Source: Rhizobiales bacterium 64-17
Lineage (GTDB): Bacteria > Pseudomonadota > Alphaproteobacteria > Rhizobiales > Xanthobacteraceae
Assembly (NCBI GenBank): GCA_001899285.1
Contig: MKWA01000004.1
Span: forward strand, 72,742 to 122,924
Direction of reading: 5' to 3'
Length of the DNA: 50,183 nt
The notes under the pieces were generated by a model. The model was not told where the DNA came from. It saw only the letters and a list, made by a program, of their open reading frames with translations, and did not search any database. Position numbers and translations under genes: made by a program. Below, in pieces: positions 7,429 through 15,125 of the stretch (position 1 is the stretch's first letter; every line of letters begins with the position of its first letter).

Positions 7429-7455
7429 ACCCCAAGGAATCATGGGGTGAACCCC
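7429..7455 (-). other. Leader with two mutually exclusive hairpins
   Basis: In the minus-strand leader the CCCC at 7444-7447 can pair with GGGG at 7452-7455 (four-base loop) or, as part of ACCCCA/TGGGGT, with 7429-7434. The second pairing hides the only G-rich segment near the GTG start at 7420. This could influence translation; it is inferred from sequence alone. Confidence 0.3.
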
Positions 7456-7462
7456 CAAAAAA

Positions 7463-7491
7463 ACCTTACGGTCCGCGCCGTGAGACGTCAA
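7463..7491 (-). promoter_or_regulatory. Putative promoter of the methyltransferase operon
   Basis: On the minus strand TTGACG (7491-7486) is followed after 17 bp by TAAGGT (7468-7463), a fair sigma-70-type pair. Transcription would begin near 7456, giving a leader of about 36 nt before the GTG at 7420. The LexA-type box lies 8 bp upstream of the -35 hexamer. Confidence 0.45.
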
Positions 7492-7498
7492 TATCTTT

Positions 7499-7513
7499 GT
7501 TCTATTTTTGTTC
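7499..7513. promoter_or_regulatory. LexA (SOS) box of alphaproteobacterial type
   Basis: GTTC-TATTTTT-GTTC is exactly the direct repeat GTTC-N7-GTTC bound by LexA in alphaproteobacteria. It is embedded in two tandem copies of TTGTTCTATTT. It lies in the intergenic region between the methyltransferase operon (minus strand) and the RES-ALDH fusion gene (plus strand), next to the putative -35 of the former. It implies that DNA damage could induce one or both units. Confidence 0.65.
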
Positions 7514-7614
7514 TATTTAAACTGAAGCAAATTCAGATACTTACGTGAATCACCCTCAATCAGCGCGAGAAAGCGGTGGACTGTCGCCGTTCCGCCAGTG
7601 TTCTGTCCGTAGCC

Positions 7615-8262
7615 ATGCCCCCATCTTCCCAATCATCCGCCAGCGACGACGAGACCGATCAGAAGTGCGTTTGCTTCGCCTGCACGGGCGAAGCCTACCT
7701 TTCGGACCTGATCCACACCGCAGGAACAGAGCAGACCTGTTCCTATTGCGGCGAGACACAAGAAGCGGTCGGCATCGAACAACTTGCTGATCACATCGAA
7801 GGTGCTTTCAACCGCCACTACCAGCAAACCTCGACGGAGCCAAACGACTACGAATTCATACTGCAGCGTGATCGCGAAAGCTCTTACGAATGGGAGCGCC
7901 ACCCCGCGCTGGTTACGCCCGGCATCGTGCGCGACGTGCCGCAAAGCGCTCGTCTCTGGCAGGAGGAAATCTTCGGGCCGATCGCGCTGGTCAAGCCGTT
8001 CGGCACTGTGGACGAGGCGCCCGCGCTCACCAACGATTCCTCGTTTGGCCTGCAGGGCTCGGTGTTCACGCGGGATATCGGCACCGCGTTCCGTTTCGCC
8101 GATGATTTCGACGTCGGCGCATTGTGGATCAACGAAGCAAGCCGCTTCCGTCTCGACCTCTATCCGTTCGGCGGCGTCAAGCAGAGCGGCGTCGGGCGGG
8201 AAGGCGTGCGTTACTCCATCGAGGAAATGTCGCAGCTTCGCTTTGTCGGCATCCGGACGTAG
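7615..8262 (+). CDS. Chimeric gene: HEPN/RES N-terminal domain fused to aldehyde dehydrogenase C-terminus
   Basis: Residues 1 to about 95 match the N-terminal domain of HEPN/RES-type toxins: two CxxC pairs (CVCFAC and CSYC), then an EQLADHIEGAFNRHY helix and a STEPNDYEF block. From about residue 97 the protein becomes the last ~115 residues of an aldehyde dehydrogenase, with EEIFGPI, NDSSFGLQGSVFTRD, GALWIN and PFGGVKQSGVGRE. The RES catalytic domain and the dehydrogenase NAD-binding and catalytic Cys/Glu parts are absent, so neither activity is likely. The frame is intact across the join near 7890. This is best read as an island-border deletion scar. The ATG at 7615 is preferred to the GTG at 7576. 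Confidence 0.8.
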   Translation: MPPSSQSSASDDETDQKCVCFACTGEAYLSDLIHTAGTEQTCSYCGETQEAVGIEQLADHIEGAFNRHYQQTSTEPNDYEFILQRDRESSYEWERHPALVTPGIVRDVPQSARLWQEEIFGPIALVKPFGTVDEAPALTNDSSFGLQGSVFTRDIGTAFRFADDFDVGALWINEASRFRLDLYPFGGVKQSGVGREGVRYSIEEMSQLRFVGIRT

Positions 8263-8349
8263 CGCCGCCGAAACGGGGCAAAAGCTGACGAAAGCCGTGT
8301 TGCCGGAAAAGTCGAAATCCGTCGCAGCAATTCAATTGCTAAACGCCAA

Positions 8350-8381
8350 AGCGCGCTGTGCCATGCGCGCTAGTTTGTTTT
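8350..8381 (+). terminator. Probable rho-independent terminator
   Basis: AGCGCGC (8350-8356) pairs with GCGCGCT (8365-8371) around an 8-base loop, followed by a T-rich tail AGTTTGTTTT. It would end the plus-strand transcript of the chimeric gene and overlaps the stop of the convergent Bug receptor gene. Confidence 0.5.
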
Positions 8382-9362
8382 GATGCCGTTTTCAACAACG
8401 ACCTTGTGCCACTTGGCCATCTCCTCGGCGATAAAGGCGTGAAAGTGCTGCGGGGTATCGGCGATGATCTCGGCGCCGTCCTGGGCAAGCTTTCCCTTGA
8501 CGTCCTCGGCATTGGCAGCTTCGACGGACCGCTTATTGAGCACATCAACAATATCCTTCGGCGTACCTGCGGGAGCCAATAGTCCAAACCACGACAGAAC
8601 CTGATATCCGGGAAGCGTTTCCGCGATCGCCGGCGTGTCCGGGGATGCAACAGAACGTCTTGGGCTTGTGACACCGAGCAGCTTGAGCTTTCCGTCCTGA
8701 ACCGATGGAACGGAAGCTGCAAGCCCTCCGAACGATATGTCAACGTGTCCTCCGAGCAAATCCTGGAGAACGGCGCCGCTCCCCTTATAAGGGACATGCA
8801 CCATTTTGATGTGCGCCATCGAATTAAAAAGCTCACCCGCCATATGCGACGGTGAACCGACGCCTGCCGAAGCAAAGGTCACCTGCTTCCCTGATTTGAC
8901 CAGTGCAATCAACTCCGGAATTGAGTTCGCGGGGAAGTCCTTTCGCGCGACAATCGCCTGTGTCGTCGCGGCCACGTTAGTGATTGGCGCGAAGTCCTTG
9001 AGAGAGTCAAAGGGCTGCTTGGCAAAGAGATTCGGATTAATCGCCAGCGATCCAAGGTATCCCATTAGCAAGGTGTAGCCATCGGGCGACGATTTCGCGA
9101 CAACCTCGCTGCCGAGGTTTCCGTTCGCTCCCGGCCGATTTTCAACATAGAAGGTTTGCCCCATGCTCACAGTCAGCTTTTGAGCAACCAAGCGTGCAAT
9201 GATATCGGTCGAACCACCAGGCGCAAACGGAACCACAATCCGAACTGGTCTGGACGGATAGGTTTCATCCGCCGTCGCCATTCCACCAGCCGCTACCATC
9301 CACGCAATTACGCTCAACGACAATAATAGCTGTAGAAGTTTTTCCAGTTTCACTGTTTTCAC
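8370..9362 (-). CDS. Bug-family tripartite tricarboxylate transporter substrate-binding protein
   Basis: The 330-residue protein has a signal peptide (about residues 1-31) and the Bug hallmarks: YPSRPVRIVVPFAPGGSTD after the cleavage site, ENRPGANG, and YKGSGAVLQDLLGGHVD. Bug proteins are periplasmic receptors with a Venus-flytrap fold that bind carboxylates for TctABC-type transporters. No tctA or tctB membrane gene is in the window, so this is an orphan receptor that may serve a distant permease or act in sensing. It follows an MmgE/PrpD gene by 90 bp on the same strand and probably belongs to the minus-strand unit that starts at 14947. Confidence 0.93.
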   Translation of the reverse strand: MKTVKLEKLLQLLLSLSVIAWMVAAGGMATADETYPSRPVRIVVPFAPGGSTDIIARLVAQKLTVSMGQTFYVENRPGANGNLGSEVVAKSSPDGYTLLMGYLGSLAINPNLFAKQPFDSLKDFAPITNVAATTQAIVARKDFPANSIPELIALVKSGKQVTFASAGVGSPSHMAGELFNSMAHIKMVHVPYKGSGAVLQDLLGGHVDISFGGLAASVPSVQDGKLKLLGVTSPRRSVASPDTPAIAETLPGYQVLSWFGLLAPAGTPKDIVDVLNKRSVEAANAEDVKGKLAQDGAEIIADTPQHFHAFIAEEMAKWHKVVVENGIKTN

Positions 9363-9451
9363 TCCCGACTGACCGACGCGGTACCGTCACCCACCTCAAC
9401 GATGTGATGTTACTCTGCTGCGGTAAGCCGGGCCTCATCGGAGAACCCGCT

Positions 9452-10858
9452 TTACCCGCGCGGCTGAAATTCCTTCACCAGTTCGGTGACATCTCCGATG
9501 CTCTCGGCAGACATCACGAGATCGCGCACCCTGGAAACCTGAGCGGTCGGCAAGACGCGTCTTGCGAGCTTCTCGAATTTCTCGAAAACCTGAGCATCCG
9601 AAGCAAAGCACTGTTCGCTTCCGCGCTGAGCTTCCACACGATCCAATAACGTCGTGCCGTCCTTCAGATAGACCTCCACCTCCGCGATGTAGCGATGCTT
9701 GGGGCCCATGGCAGTAATGGATGGCTCGTGAACAAATTCGACTTTTTCGGAGAGCGCGATCCGCCGCGGATCCCTGATCGATTCTTCGGTGAACTCATCA
9801 ATGAAAACGTCGCCCTCCAGCAGCAGCGTTGCGATCGTAAACGGCATATTGAACTGAGCGTTGGTGATGCCGCTCGGCTCGTACTTCCAGAACGTATGCT
9901 CCATCATGACCTGACCGCCATGAACAACGATGCGATCAAGCTCATCCGGCTTAAAATCGCGCCGGGCTTTGATATTCCGGATCGCATCGAGGGCGGTTTG
10001 CGTGCTTGCGGCGCTGGAATAGAATTTCAATCCGTAGCGCATCGTCTCGAAACTTGTGCCAAGGCCCGCCGTAAGCTCGGTCAGGTCGAAGCGATCCTCG
10101 GTTTGGGAGAAAGCCGTGCAAAAACCACCGAATCGGCTCTCAAAGACGTTGGTGATTCCGGTAAACCCGTTCTGCGCGAGTGTCGCCGCATAAATTCCGC
10201 TTTGGCACGCGCGTCCGGCGTGACCGCGTTTCATCATTGATCCGAACTGAACCGCCATGATGCCCGCTGCCTGGCTGCCCGCGAGCCCGAGCGCATGGAC
10301 CGTCTGCTCTTCGCTAAGGCGAAGCGCGGCGCTGCCTGCCGCCGCGGCGCCAAATGTGCCGACAGTACCCGTCGGATGCCAACCCTTGCCGAGATGCTCC
10401 TGCCCGACACATTGCCCCACGCGCGGCGTGGTCTCGTAGCCGGCGATCACAGCGGTCAGGAAATCCCTGCCGCTCATTGGGCCGCGTGCTTCAGCCAGCG
10501 CCAAAACAACCGGAACAGTCACACACCCAACGTGGACCATCCCTTGCCGATGAATATCATCAATCTCAAAACCCTGGATCATGGCGCCGTTGACGAAAGC
10601 GGCGTGCGGCGCCGACAAGCGCTTGTCTGTGCCCCACACGGCACAGTCGCGCGTTGAATCGAGAGACAAGAATGTGTCCGACAGAATCGCGCCCCACGGC
10701 TTTTGCGCCGCGTATAAGCCGCAACCGATCGCGTCCAGAATGAGAAGCTTCGCACGATGGACAACATCGTGCGGGATGTCGTCGAATTTGAGCTGCGAGA
10801 TGAACCGGGCCAGACCGCGGGTATATCGGTCATCCTCGGATCCGTTTGTCCTCTGCAT
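9452..10858 (-). CDS. MmgE/PrpD family protein (1 of 5)
   Basis: At 468 residues it has the full length of the MmgE/PrpD family, which includes 2-methylcitrate dehydratase, cis-aconitate decarboxylase and iminodisuccinate epimerase. Family marks are GFEIDDIH near residue 98, AGYETTPRVG, GKGWHPTGTVGTFGAAAAG and MKRGHAGRACQSG. The usual HPG after the acidic motif is HVG here, and the K-x-x-H-A-G segment is intact. GGAGAAG precedes the ATG by three bases. A 281-bp gap with two inverted repeats separates it from the next PrpD gene upstream, so it may have its own promoter. It is likely a dehydratase, decarboxylase or isomerase of a polycarboxylate; the substrate is unknown. Confidence 0.92.
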   Translation of the reverse strand: MQRTNGSEDDRYTRGLARFISQLKFDDIPHDVVHRAKLLILDAIGCGLYAAQKPWGAILSDTFLSLDSTRDCAVWGTDKRLSAPHAAFVNGAMIQGFEIDDIHRQGMVHVGCVTVPVVLALAEARGPMSGRDFLTAVIAGYETTPRVGQCVGQEHLGKGWHPTGTVGTFGAAAAGSAALRLSEEQTVHALGLAGSQAAGIMAVQFGSMMKRGHAGRACQSGIYAATLAQNGFTGITNVFESRFGGFCTAFSQTEDRFDLTELTAGLGTSFETMRYGLKFYSSAASTQTALDAIRNIKARRDFKPDELDRIVVHGGQVMMEHTFWKYEPSGITNAQFNMPFTIATLLLEGDVFIDEFTEESIRDPRRIALSEKVEFVHEPSITAMGPKHRYIAEVEVYLKDGTTLLDRVEAQRGSEQCFASDAQVFEKFEKLARRVLPTAQVSRVRDLVMSAESIGDVTELVKEFQPRG

Positions 10859-10979
10859 CGGCTTCTCCTTCTGACCGCGCCTTGCGCGGGAATGAGCAAA
10901 AACGGCAACTTTTCAGACGCCGACCTTTCGGCCCTGCAGCGTCAACAGTTCTCCGGCCCATGAGCCGACCCGTGATGCC

Positions 10980-11006
10980 GCCCTCTCCGCGATCGGCGGA
11001 GAGGGC
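10980..11006. repeat. Perfect inverted repeat between two PrpD genes
   Basis: An 11-bp arm GCCCTCTCCGC is repeated inverted as GCGGAGAGGGC around a 5-base loop. It forms a strong hairpin in RNA from either strand but lacks a T-run. It may be a processing or pausing element 134 bp downstream of the 11140-12549 gene. Confidence 0.45.
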
Positions 11007-11046
11007 GACAAGACGAGCGAACCGATTGCGGCAGTCGGCAATTTGT

Positions 11047-11064
11047 ACTTTGGCGAGCCAAAGT
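11047..11064. promoter_or_regulatory. 18-bp palindrome, possible operator
   Basis: ACTTTGGC-GA-GCCAAAGT is a perfect palindrome apart from its two-base centre. It lies in the gap between two PrpD genes. The tiny loop argues for a protein-binding site or a simple 3' hairpin rather than a classic terminator. Confidence 0.35.
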
Positions 11065-11139
11065 AGCGCCCGTGATGTGAACATCGCGACCGGGTCCGAG
11101 TTTTCGGAATTTCTCGGCGCGCGTCGCGATCATCCGTGA

Positions 11140-12549
11140 TTAGCCGGCGTACTTCATCGCAACCGAACGCTCGACGATCATCAAGTCGATAAGCTTCTTG
11201 ATGTCCTTGAGGTCGGTAATGTTGTCGACCATCTCGATGATCTGCTGCGGGCGTCCCTTCGGCAGCGGCTGCTCGACGAGCGATACAAACTTCTCCCTGA
11301 CCTCCGCCGGAGTCATCGGATTTTCCGGAAGTCCTTTCGAGAACGGAACGACTTCCTTGATGACGCGACCATCCGTAAGCTCGACCTCCAGCCCGGCACC
11401 TTTGTCCACGTCGCTCCACTTGTTGGTGTCGGCAATGACACATTCAACTGTCCGCGCCGTCTTCAGCAGCTTGGGGTCCTTGATATCGACTTCAAGGTAA
11501 TCCCAGAAACCATTGCCGCCAGCAACGCCGGTCCCGCCGTGATGCAGTCGCATCGCCAGACTGAACGGCAAGCTAAACTGGGCGCCGAGGATATCCTCCG
11601 GTTCCGTAATCGAACCGATATGGCTCAGGATCTGGGGACTATTGCTCGCCACCTTCATCGACTTCACGTTGTCCGGTGAGATGTCTGCTTTGGAGCGCAC
11701 CACGTCGAGCGCATCGAGATGCGCGTGGATCAGATGGCAGCAACTATGCGGCTTCAAACCGTTGTCCAGAAGATGGTACTTCGTGCCCAAGCCTTCCGTC
11801 AGACGTCCGATATTGACGTCCGGACCGGCGAACGTCTTGCAGAAGCCCTTTTCTCCTTCGAGGATCGAGTACGGACCGGTAATGCCGGCTTGTGCGAAGA
11901 GTGCCGCGCGGACGCCCGCCTGCGCCGCAATCGCACTGTGAATCCGCTTCACCGATCCGCCGGTTTTCGTGTATTCGATCAACCCCGCAGAATGGCTGCC
12001 AGCAACACCCAGCGCATTCGTCGCCATTTCCTTATTGAATTTCATGAGAACGGCGCCGGCCGCCGCGCCACCGAACGGCCCGACGCCAACCGGCGGATGA
12101 TGACCACGATAAATGAGATAAGGCGAGCAGGCCCACGAAATGCGAATCTGGACTTCGTACGCAGCGATCATCGCCAGCAGCAGGTCGTGACCGCTACACG
12201 CGGTGTACTCGCCAAGGGCCAAAGAAGCCGGCGTCGCGATGCCGCCCGGATGGGTCGGACTCTTGAGATGCGTATCATCGCTCTCATTAGCATGGTTGAA
12301 GGTGCTGTTCAGAAACGCGGCATCGTCCGGCGACATCTTGTCGCCAAAGAAAGCCACTGTAGCGTGCTGCCCCGACCGCGTATTCCGAATGACGTTATAA
12401 TAAGTGGAACTCCATGGGACGGTGGCACCACCGATGATGCATCCGATGTTGTCCAGCAGGAACAGCTTCATGCTGTTCTGGACATCACTCGGCATCGAAT
12501 TGAGATTCAGCTGTGAGAGCCACTCGCCGAGGATTCGGGTTTCGTTCAT
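11140..12549 (-). CDS. MmgE/PrpD family protein (2 of 5)
   Basis: This 469-residue, full-length member shows HANESDDTHLKSPTHPGG (acidic motif plus HPG), YRGHHPPVGVGPFGGAAAG, and KRIHSAIAAQAGVRAALFAQ. The last stretch replaces the more usual K-x-x-H-A-G-x-A-A with KRIHSAIAA. AGGAGA lies six bases before the ATG. It is separated from the upstream PrpD gene by only 25 bp, so both are probably on one transcript with the Bug receptor at 13979-14947. Its sequence differs clearly from the other four copies, so it is not a recent tandem duplicate. Function within the family cannot be fixed. Confidence 0.92.
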   Translation of the reverse strand: MNETRILGEWLSQLNLNSMPSDVQNSMKLFLLDNIGCIIGGATVPWSSTYYNVIRNTRSGQHATVAFFGDKMSPDDAAFLNSTFNHANESDDTHLKSPTHPGGIATPASLALGEYTACSGHDLLLAMIAAYEVQIRISWACSPYLIYRGHHPPVGVGPFGGAAAGAVLMKFNKEMATNALGVAGSHSAGLIEYTKTGGSVKRIHSAIAAQAGVRAALFAQAGITGPYSILEGEKGFCKTFAGPDVNIGRLTEGLGTKYHLLDNGLKPHSCCHLIHAHLDALDVVRSKADISPDNVKSMKVASNSPQILSHIGSITEPEDILGAQFSLPFSLAMRLHHGGTGVAGGNGFWDYLEVDIKDPKLLKTARTVECVIADTNKWSDVDKGAGLEVELTDGRVIKEVVPFSKGLPENPMTPAEVREKFVSLVEQPLPKGRPQQIIEMVDNITDLKDIKKLIDLMIVERSVAMKYAG

Positions 12550-12574
12550 TTCATTCTCCTGATATGTATTTTCT

Positions 12575-13945
12575 CTATGCGGGTGCCGAGGCGGTGCGCA
12601 GCGCTGCCGACAACGGAGCGATGCCTTTCCCTCGCTTGAGGTCGGCGATCGCGATCACCAGCCGCTCAGCCGCCATGTCCCCGATTGCAAGGCCGGCAAG
12701 CCGCTTGAATTTCACTTCGAGTTCAGCATCGCTGTACGGCACGACATCGGTGCCGTGCGCATCGACAATCGCTTGCTCCATGACGCGTCCGTCGGAGAGT
12801 TCGATGCTGACTTTGGCTCCCATAGAGCGCGGGTAGACGGCCTGCATCGTGTCATCGACGTACATCTCGATCTTGTCCATAAATGACTTGATGTTCGGGT
12901 CAGAAATGGCCTGAAAGCTGAATGCGCGCGGATCGATAGGATCCGTTCGCATTGCGAGCGACGCACAGAACGGAAGACTGTATTGCGCCGCCATCAGATC
13001 GGCCGGTGCGCGTTCGTTGTTTTGCGACGCGGCCCGCTCGCTCGAGCCAACCCGCATTGTTTTGACGGCTCTGGCGTCAAAACCGTGAAGTCGGCGCAGC
13101 TTCGTCACCGCCTCCAGGGTCGTTTGCAGCACCGCGCAACACGCGTAAGTTTTGATCATCGTGCGATCGACTTCAAAACGCTCGCCGAGCGCGGCGTCGA
13201 GCATTTCAGGCCGCTTCTGTGCGCCGGAGATCACATCGAGAAGGCCATACTGCCCATCAATGGCGCCGCTCGGCCCGGTGAAGCCCGCCTCGGCCAGCCT
13301 CGCGGCAAGAACACCAGCACGCGAAGCAAGCCCTGCGTGAAGTCGTTTCACCATGCCTCCAGTCACGCTGAAGGCTTTGTTTCCCGCCGCGGATGCGCAA
13401 GCGATGCCGACCGCGTTCGAAAGCTGCTCCGCGTTGAAGCCGAGCAACACACCGACGGCCGACGCCGACGCCGCTGGCCCGGCAACACATGTCAGATGCC
13501 AGCCGCGACCGCTTGCCTGCGGTCCGAGCGCGCGGCCGAGCCGGCCCATCATTTCGTAACCGACCACGACGGCTTTAAGGAGATTTATTCCGCCGATTTT
13601 TTCCTCTTCGGCAACCGCAAGCACGGCCGGAACGACGACAGCCCCCGGATGAGCAAGCGCGTCGGTCAACACGTCATCGAGTTCAAATCCGTGCGCCGCG
13701 GTGCCATTGCAAAGCGCGGCAGCTTCCGCTGTCAGAGGCTGATCCGCGCCAAATGCCGTCGAACGCCCAGGAGACTTCGACGCCGTCTTCAGCAGGATTT
13801 GCGTCCATTCCTGGCCGCCACCGTAAAGCGCGCAGCCTAACGTATCCATAAATCGGTTCGACGCCGATTGCAGCAGTTCGGCCGACGCTTCCCGTGAACC
13901 AAACTCGGACAGGAATTCGAATAGCTCGCTTGAGTGGGTTCTCAT
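12575..13945 (-). CDS. MmgE/PrpD family protein (3 of 5)
   Basis: The 456-residue protein has the family signature in standard form: GFELDDVLTDALAHPGA, VVGYEMMGRLGRALG, GRGWHLTCVAGPAASASA and MVKRLHAGLASRAG. The residue that is usually Thr/Ser-Pro-Val after the His is TC-V here. It sits 33 bp behind the Bug receptor gene and 25 bp ahead of the next PrpD gene. A Bug receptor with two adjacent PrpD proteins points to uptake and dehydration or decarboxylation of a di- or tricarboxylate. The divergent LysR gene at 15126 is the likely regulator. Confidence 0.92.
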   Translation of the reverse strand: MRTHSSELFEFLSEFGSREASAELLQSASNRFMDTLGCALYGGGQEWTQILLKTASKSPGRSTAFGADQPLTAEAAALCNGTAAHGFELDDVLTDALAHPGAVVVPAVLAVAEEEKIGGINLLKAVVVGYEMMGRLGRALGPQASGRGWHLTCVAGPAASASAVGVLLGFNAEQLSNAVGIACASAAGNKAFSVTGGMVKRLHAGLASRAGVLAARLAEAGFTGPSGAIDGQYGLLDVISGAQKRPEMLDAALGERFEVDRTMIKTYACCAVLQTTLEAVTKLRRLHGFDARAVKTMRVGSSERAASQNNERAPADLMAAQYSLPFCASLAMRTDPIDPRAFSFQAISDPNIKSFMDKIEMYVDDTMQAVYPRSMGAKVSIELSDGRVMEQAIVDAHGTDVVPYSDAELEVKFKRLAGLAIGDMAAERLVIAIADLKRGKGIAPLSAALRTASAPA

Positions 13946-13978
13946 ACTGCCTCTTGACTATCGTCCGGACACGCGCGC

Positions 13979-14947
13979 CTACATGGGCGCGGCGCCGGAC
14001 ATCTGGAACGCGCGGTGCCATCTTTCGGTGCTTTTGCTCAGGAAGGTCTTAAATTTTTCGGGACCGTCGCCCACCGCCTCGTTGCCCTGCAACTCCATGA
14101 GCTTTTGCAGGTCGGGCGTTTTTAGAATGTCCTGGACGGCGGACACGAACTTGTCGAGGACGGGCTTCGGAACGCCACTTGGTGCAAGTATTCCGTAGTA
14201 CGCGGCGAAATCGAGTTCCGGATATCCAAGCTCCGCAATCGAAGGCACATCCGGCACCAAGGCCGAACGATGCTGCTGCATGACCGCGATCGCCATCAGC
14301 TTCCCGGTTTTAATTTGCTCGAGCGGGGTTGCCAGCGCTCCAATGTACATGTCGACCCGGCCAGCCAGCAGATCCGTAAAGGCTGGAATGGAGCCGCGAT
14401 AAGGAATCTGAAGAATGTCCGCGCCGGTGGCCTTCTTGAACATCTCGGCCCCGAGATGGGGAAGCGAGCCCGTACCCGCGGAAGCGTAAGTCAGCTTCCC
14501 GGGCTCCGCTTTTGAAAGAGCCACCAGCTCTTTGACCGAGCGCACGCCGAGACCAGGCCGGATCGTGAAAGCCTGAGTGACGGTATTCAGAAGAATGACC
14601 GGCTGCAGATCCTTGAGCGGGTCGTAGTTCAGCTTTGTATAGATACTCGGAACAATCGAAAAGCTGACGTCGGTTACGAAGAAGGTATAGCCATCGGCCG
14701 GCTGCTTTGCCACATAGCCCGCAGCCAGTGTGCCGCCCGCACCCGGCTTGTTCTCGATCAGAACAGGGACTTTCCATTTCTCCGAAAGCTTCTGGGCGAC
14801 CGCACGAGCAACGACGTCTATGCCTCCGCCGGCAGCATAGAGATTGACAATGGTGATCGGTTTTGACGGATAGTTTTCGTCGGCCGCGTGCGCAAATGAC
14901 GATGCCAGCAGCATTCCGCCAGCGATCAATGCTTTGCAAAAGCTCAT
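13979..14947 (-). CDS. Bug-family substrate-binding protein, first gene of PrpD operon
   Basis: At 322 residues it has a clear signal peptide ending in SFAHA (about residues 17-21) and the Bug motifs YPSKPITIVNLYAAGGGID, ENKPGAGG and PYRGSIPAFTDLLAGRVD. GAGGAAA sits six bases before the ATG. It heads a minus-strand operon with two PrpD genes and is divergent from a LysR-type regulator. A perfect GTTTCAT-CGA-ATGAAAC palindrome lies 83 bp upstream. Like the other Bug protein here, it lacks linked TctA/TctB partners. Confidence 0.93.
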   Translation of the reverse strand: MSFCKALIAGGMLLASSFAHAADENYPSKPITIVNLYAAGGGIDVVARAVAQKLSEKWKVPVLIENKPGAGGTLAAGYVAKQPADGYTFFVTDVSFSIVPSIYTKLNYDPLKDLQPVILLNTVTQAFTIRPGLGVRSVKELVALSKAEPGKLTYASAGTGSLPHLGAEMFKKATGADILQIPYRGSIPAFTDLLAGRVDMYIGALATPLEQIKTGKLMAIAVMQQHRSALVPDVPSIAELGYPELDFAAYYGILAPSGVPKPVLDKFVSAVQDILKTPDLQKLMELQGNEAVGDGPEKFKTFLSKSTERWHRAFQMSGAAPM

Positions 14948-15029
14948 GATTGTTTCCTCCTCCGCACGTCCTTTTCAGGACTGAGCTGCATCTTCGGAAC
15001 GTCTTCGCGTTCCTTTTTATTCAAAATCA

Positions 15030-15046
15030 GTTTCATCGAATGAAAC
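15030..15046. promoter_or_regulatory. Operator-like palindrome GTTTCAT-CGA-ATGAAAC
   Basis: A perfect 7-bp inverted repeat with a 3-bp centre lies between the divergent Bug/PrpD operon and the LysR gene. The same half sites recur upstream of the flavoprotein-ABC-ETF operon (24962-25000). GTTTCA/TGAAAC half sites are typical of IclR-family operators such as that of KdgR, and two IclR genes lie just to the right. Confidence 0.55.
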
Positions 15047-15098
15047 CGATTGCGAACCGACTGTGGCACAAACCAACTGATGCGGGTCTCTTGTTTTG

Positions 15099-15113
15099 TT
15101 AGCTTAAAGCTAA
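15099..15113. promoter_or_regulatory. LysR-type T-N11-A box
   Basis: TTAGCTT-A-AAGCTAA is a perfect dyad containing T-N11-A, the usual LysR-type binding pattern. It lies 12 bp upstream of the LysR start codon and about 150 bp from the divergent Bug gene, consistent with autoregulation. Confidence 0.5.
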
Positions 15114-15125
15114 TAAATTTTCTCC

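Noticed and set aside
7429-7448. Intrinsic terminator before the methyltransferase operon
   Set aside because: The ACCCCA/TGGGGT hairpin has no following T-run and lies in the leader of the minus-strand gene.
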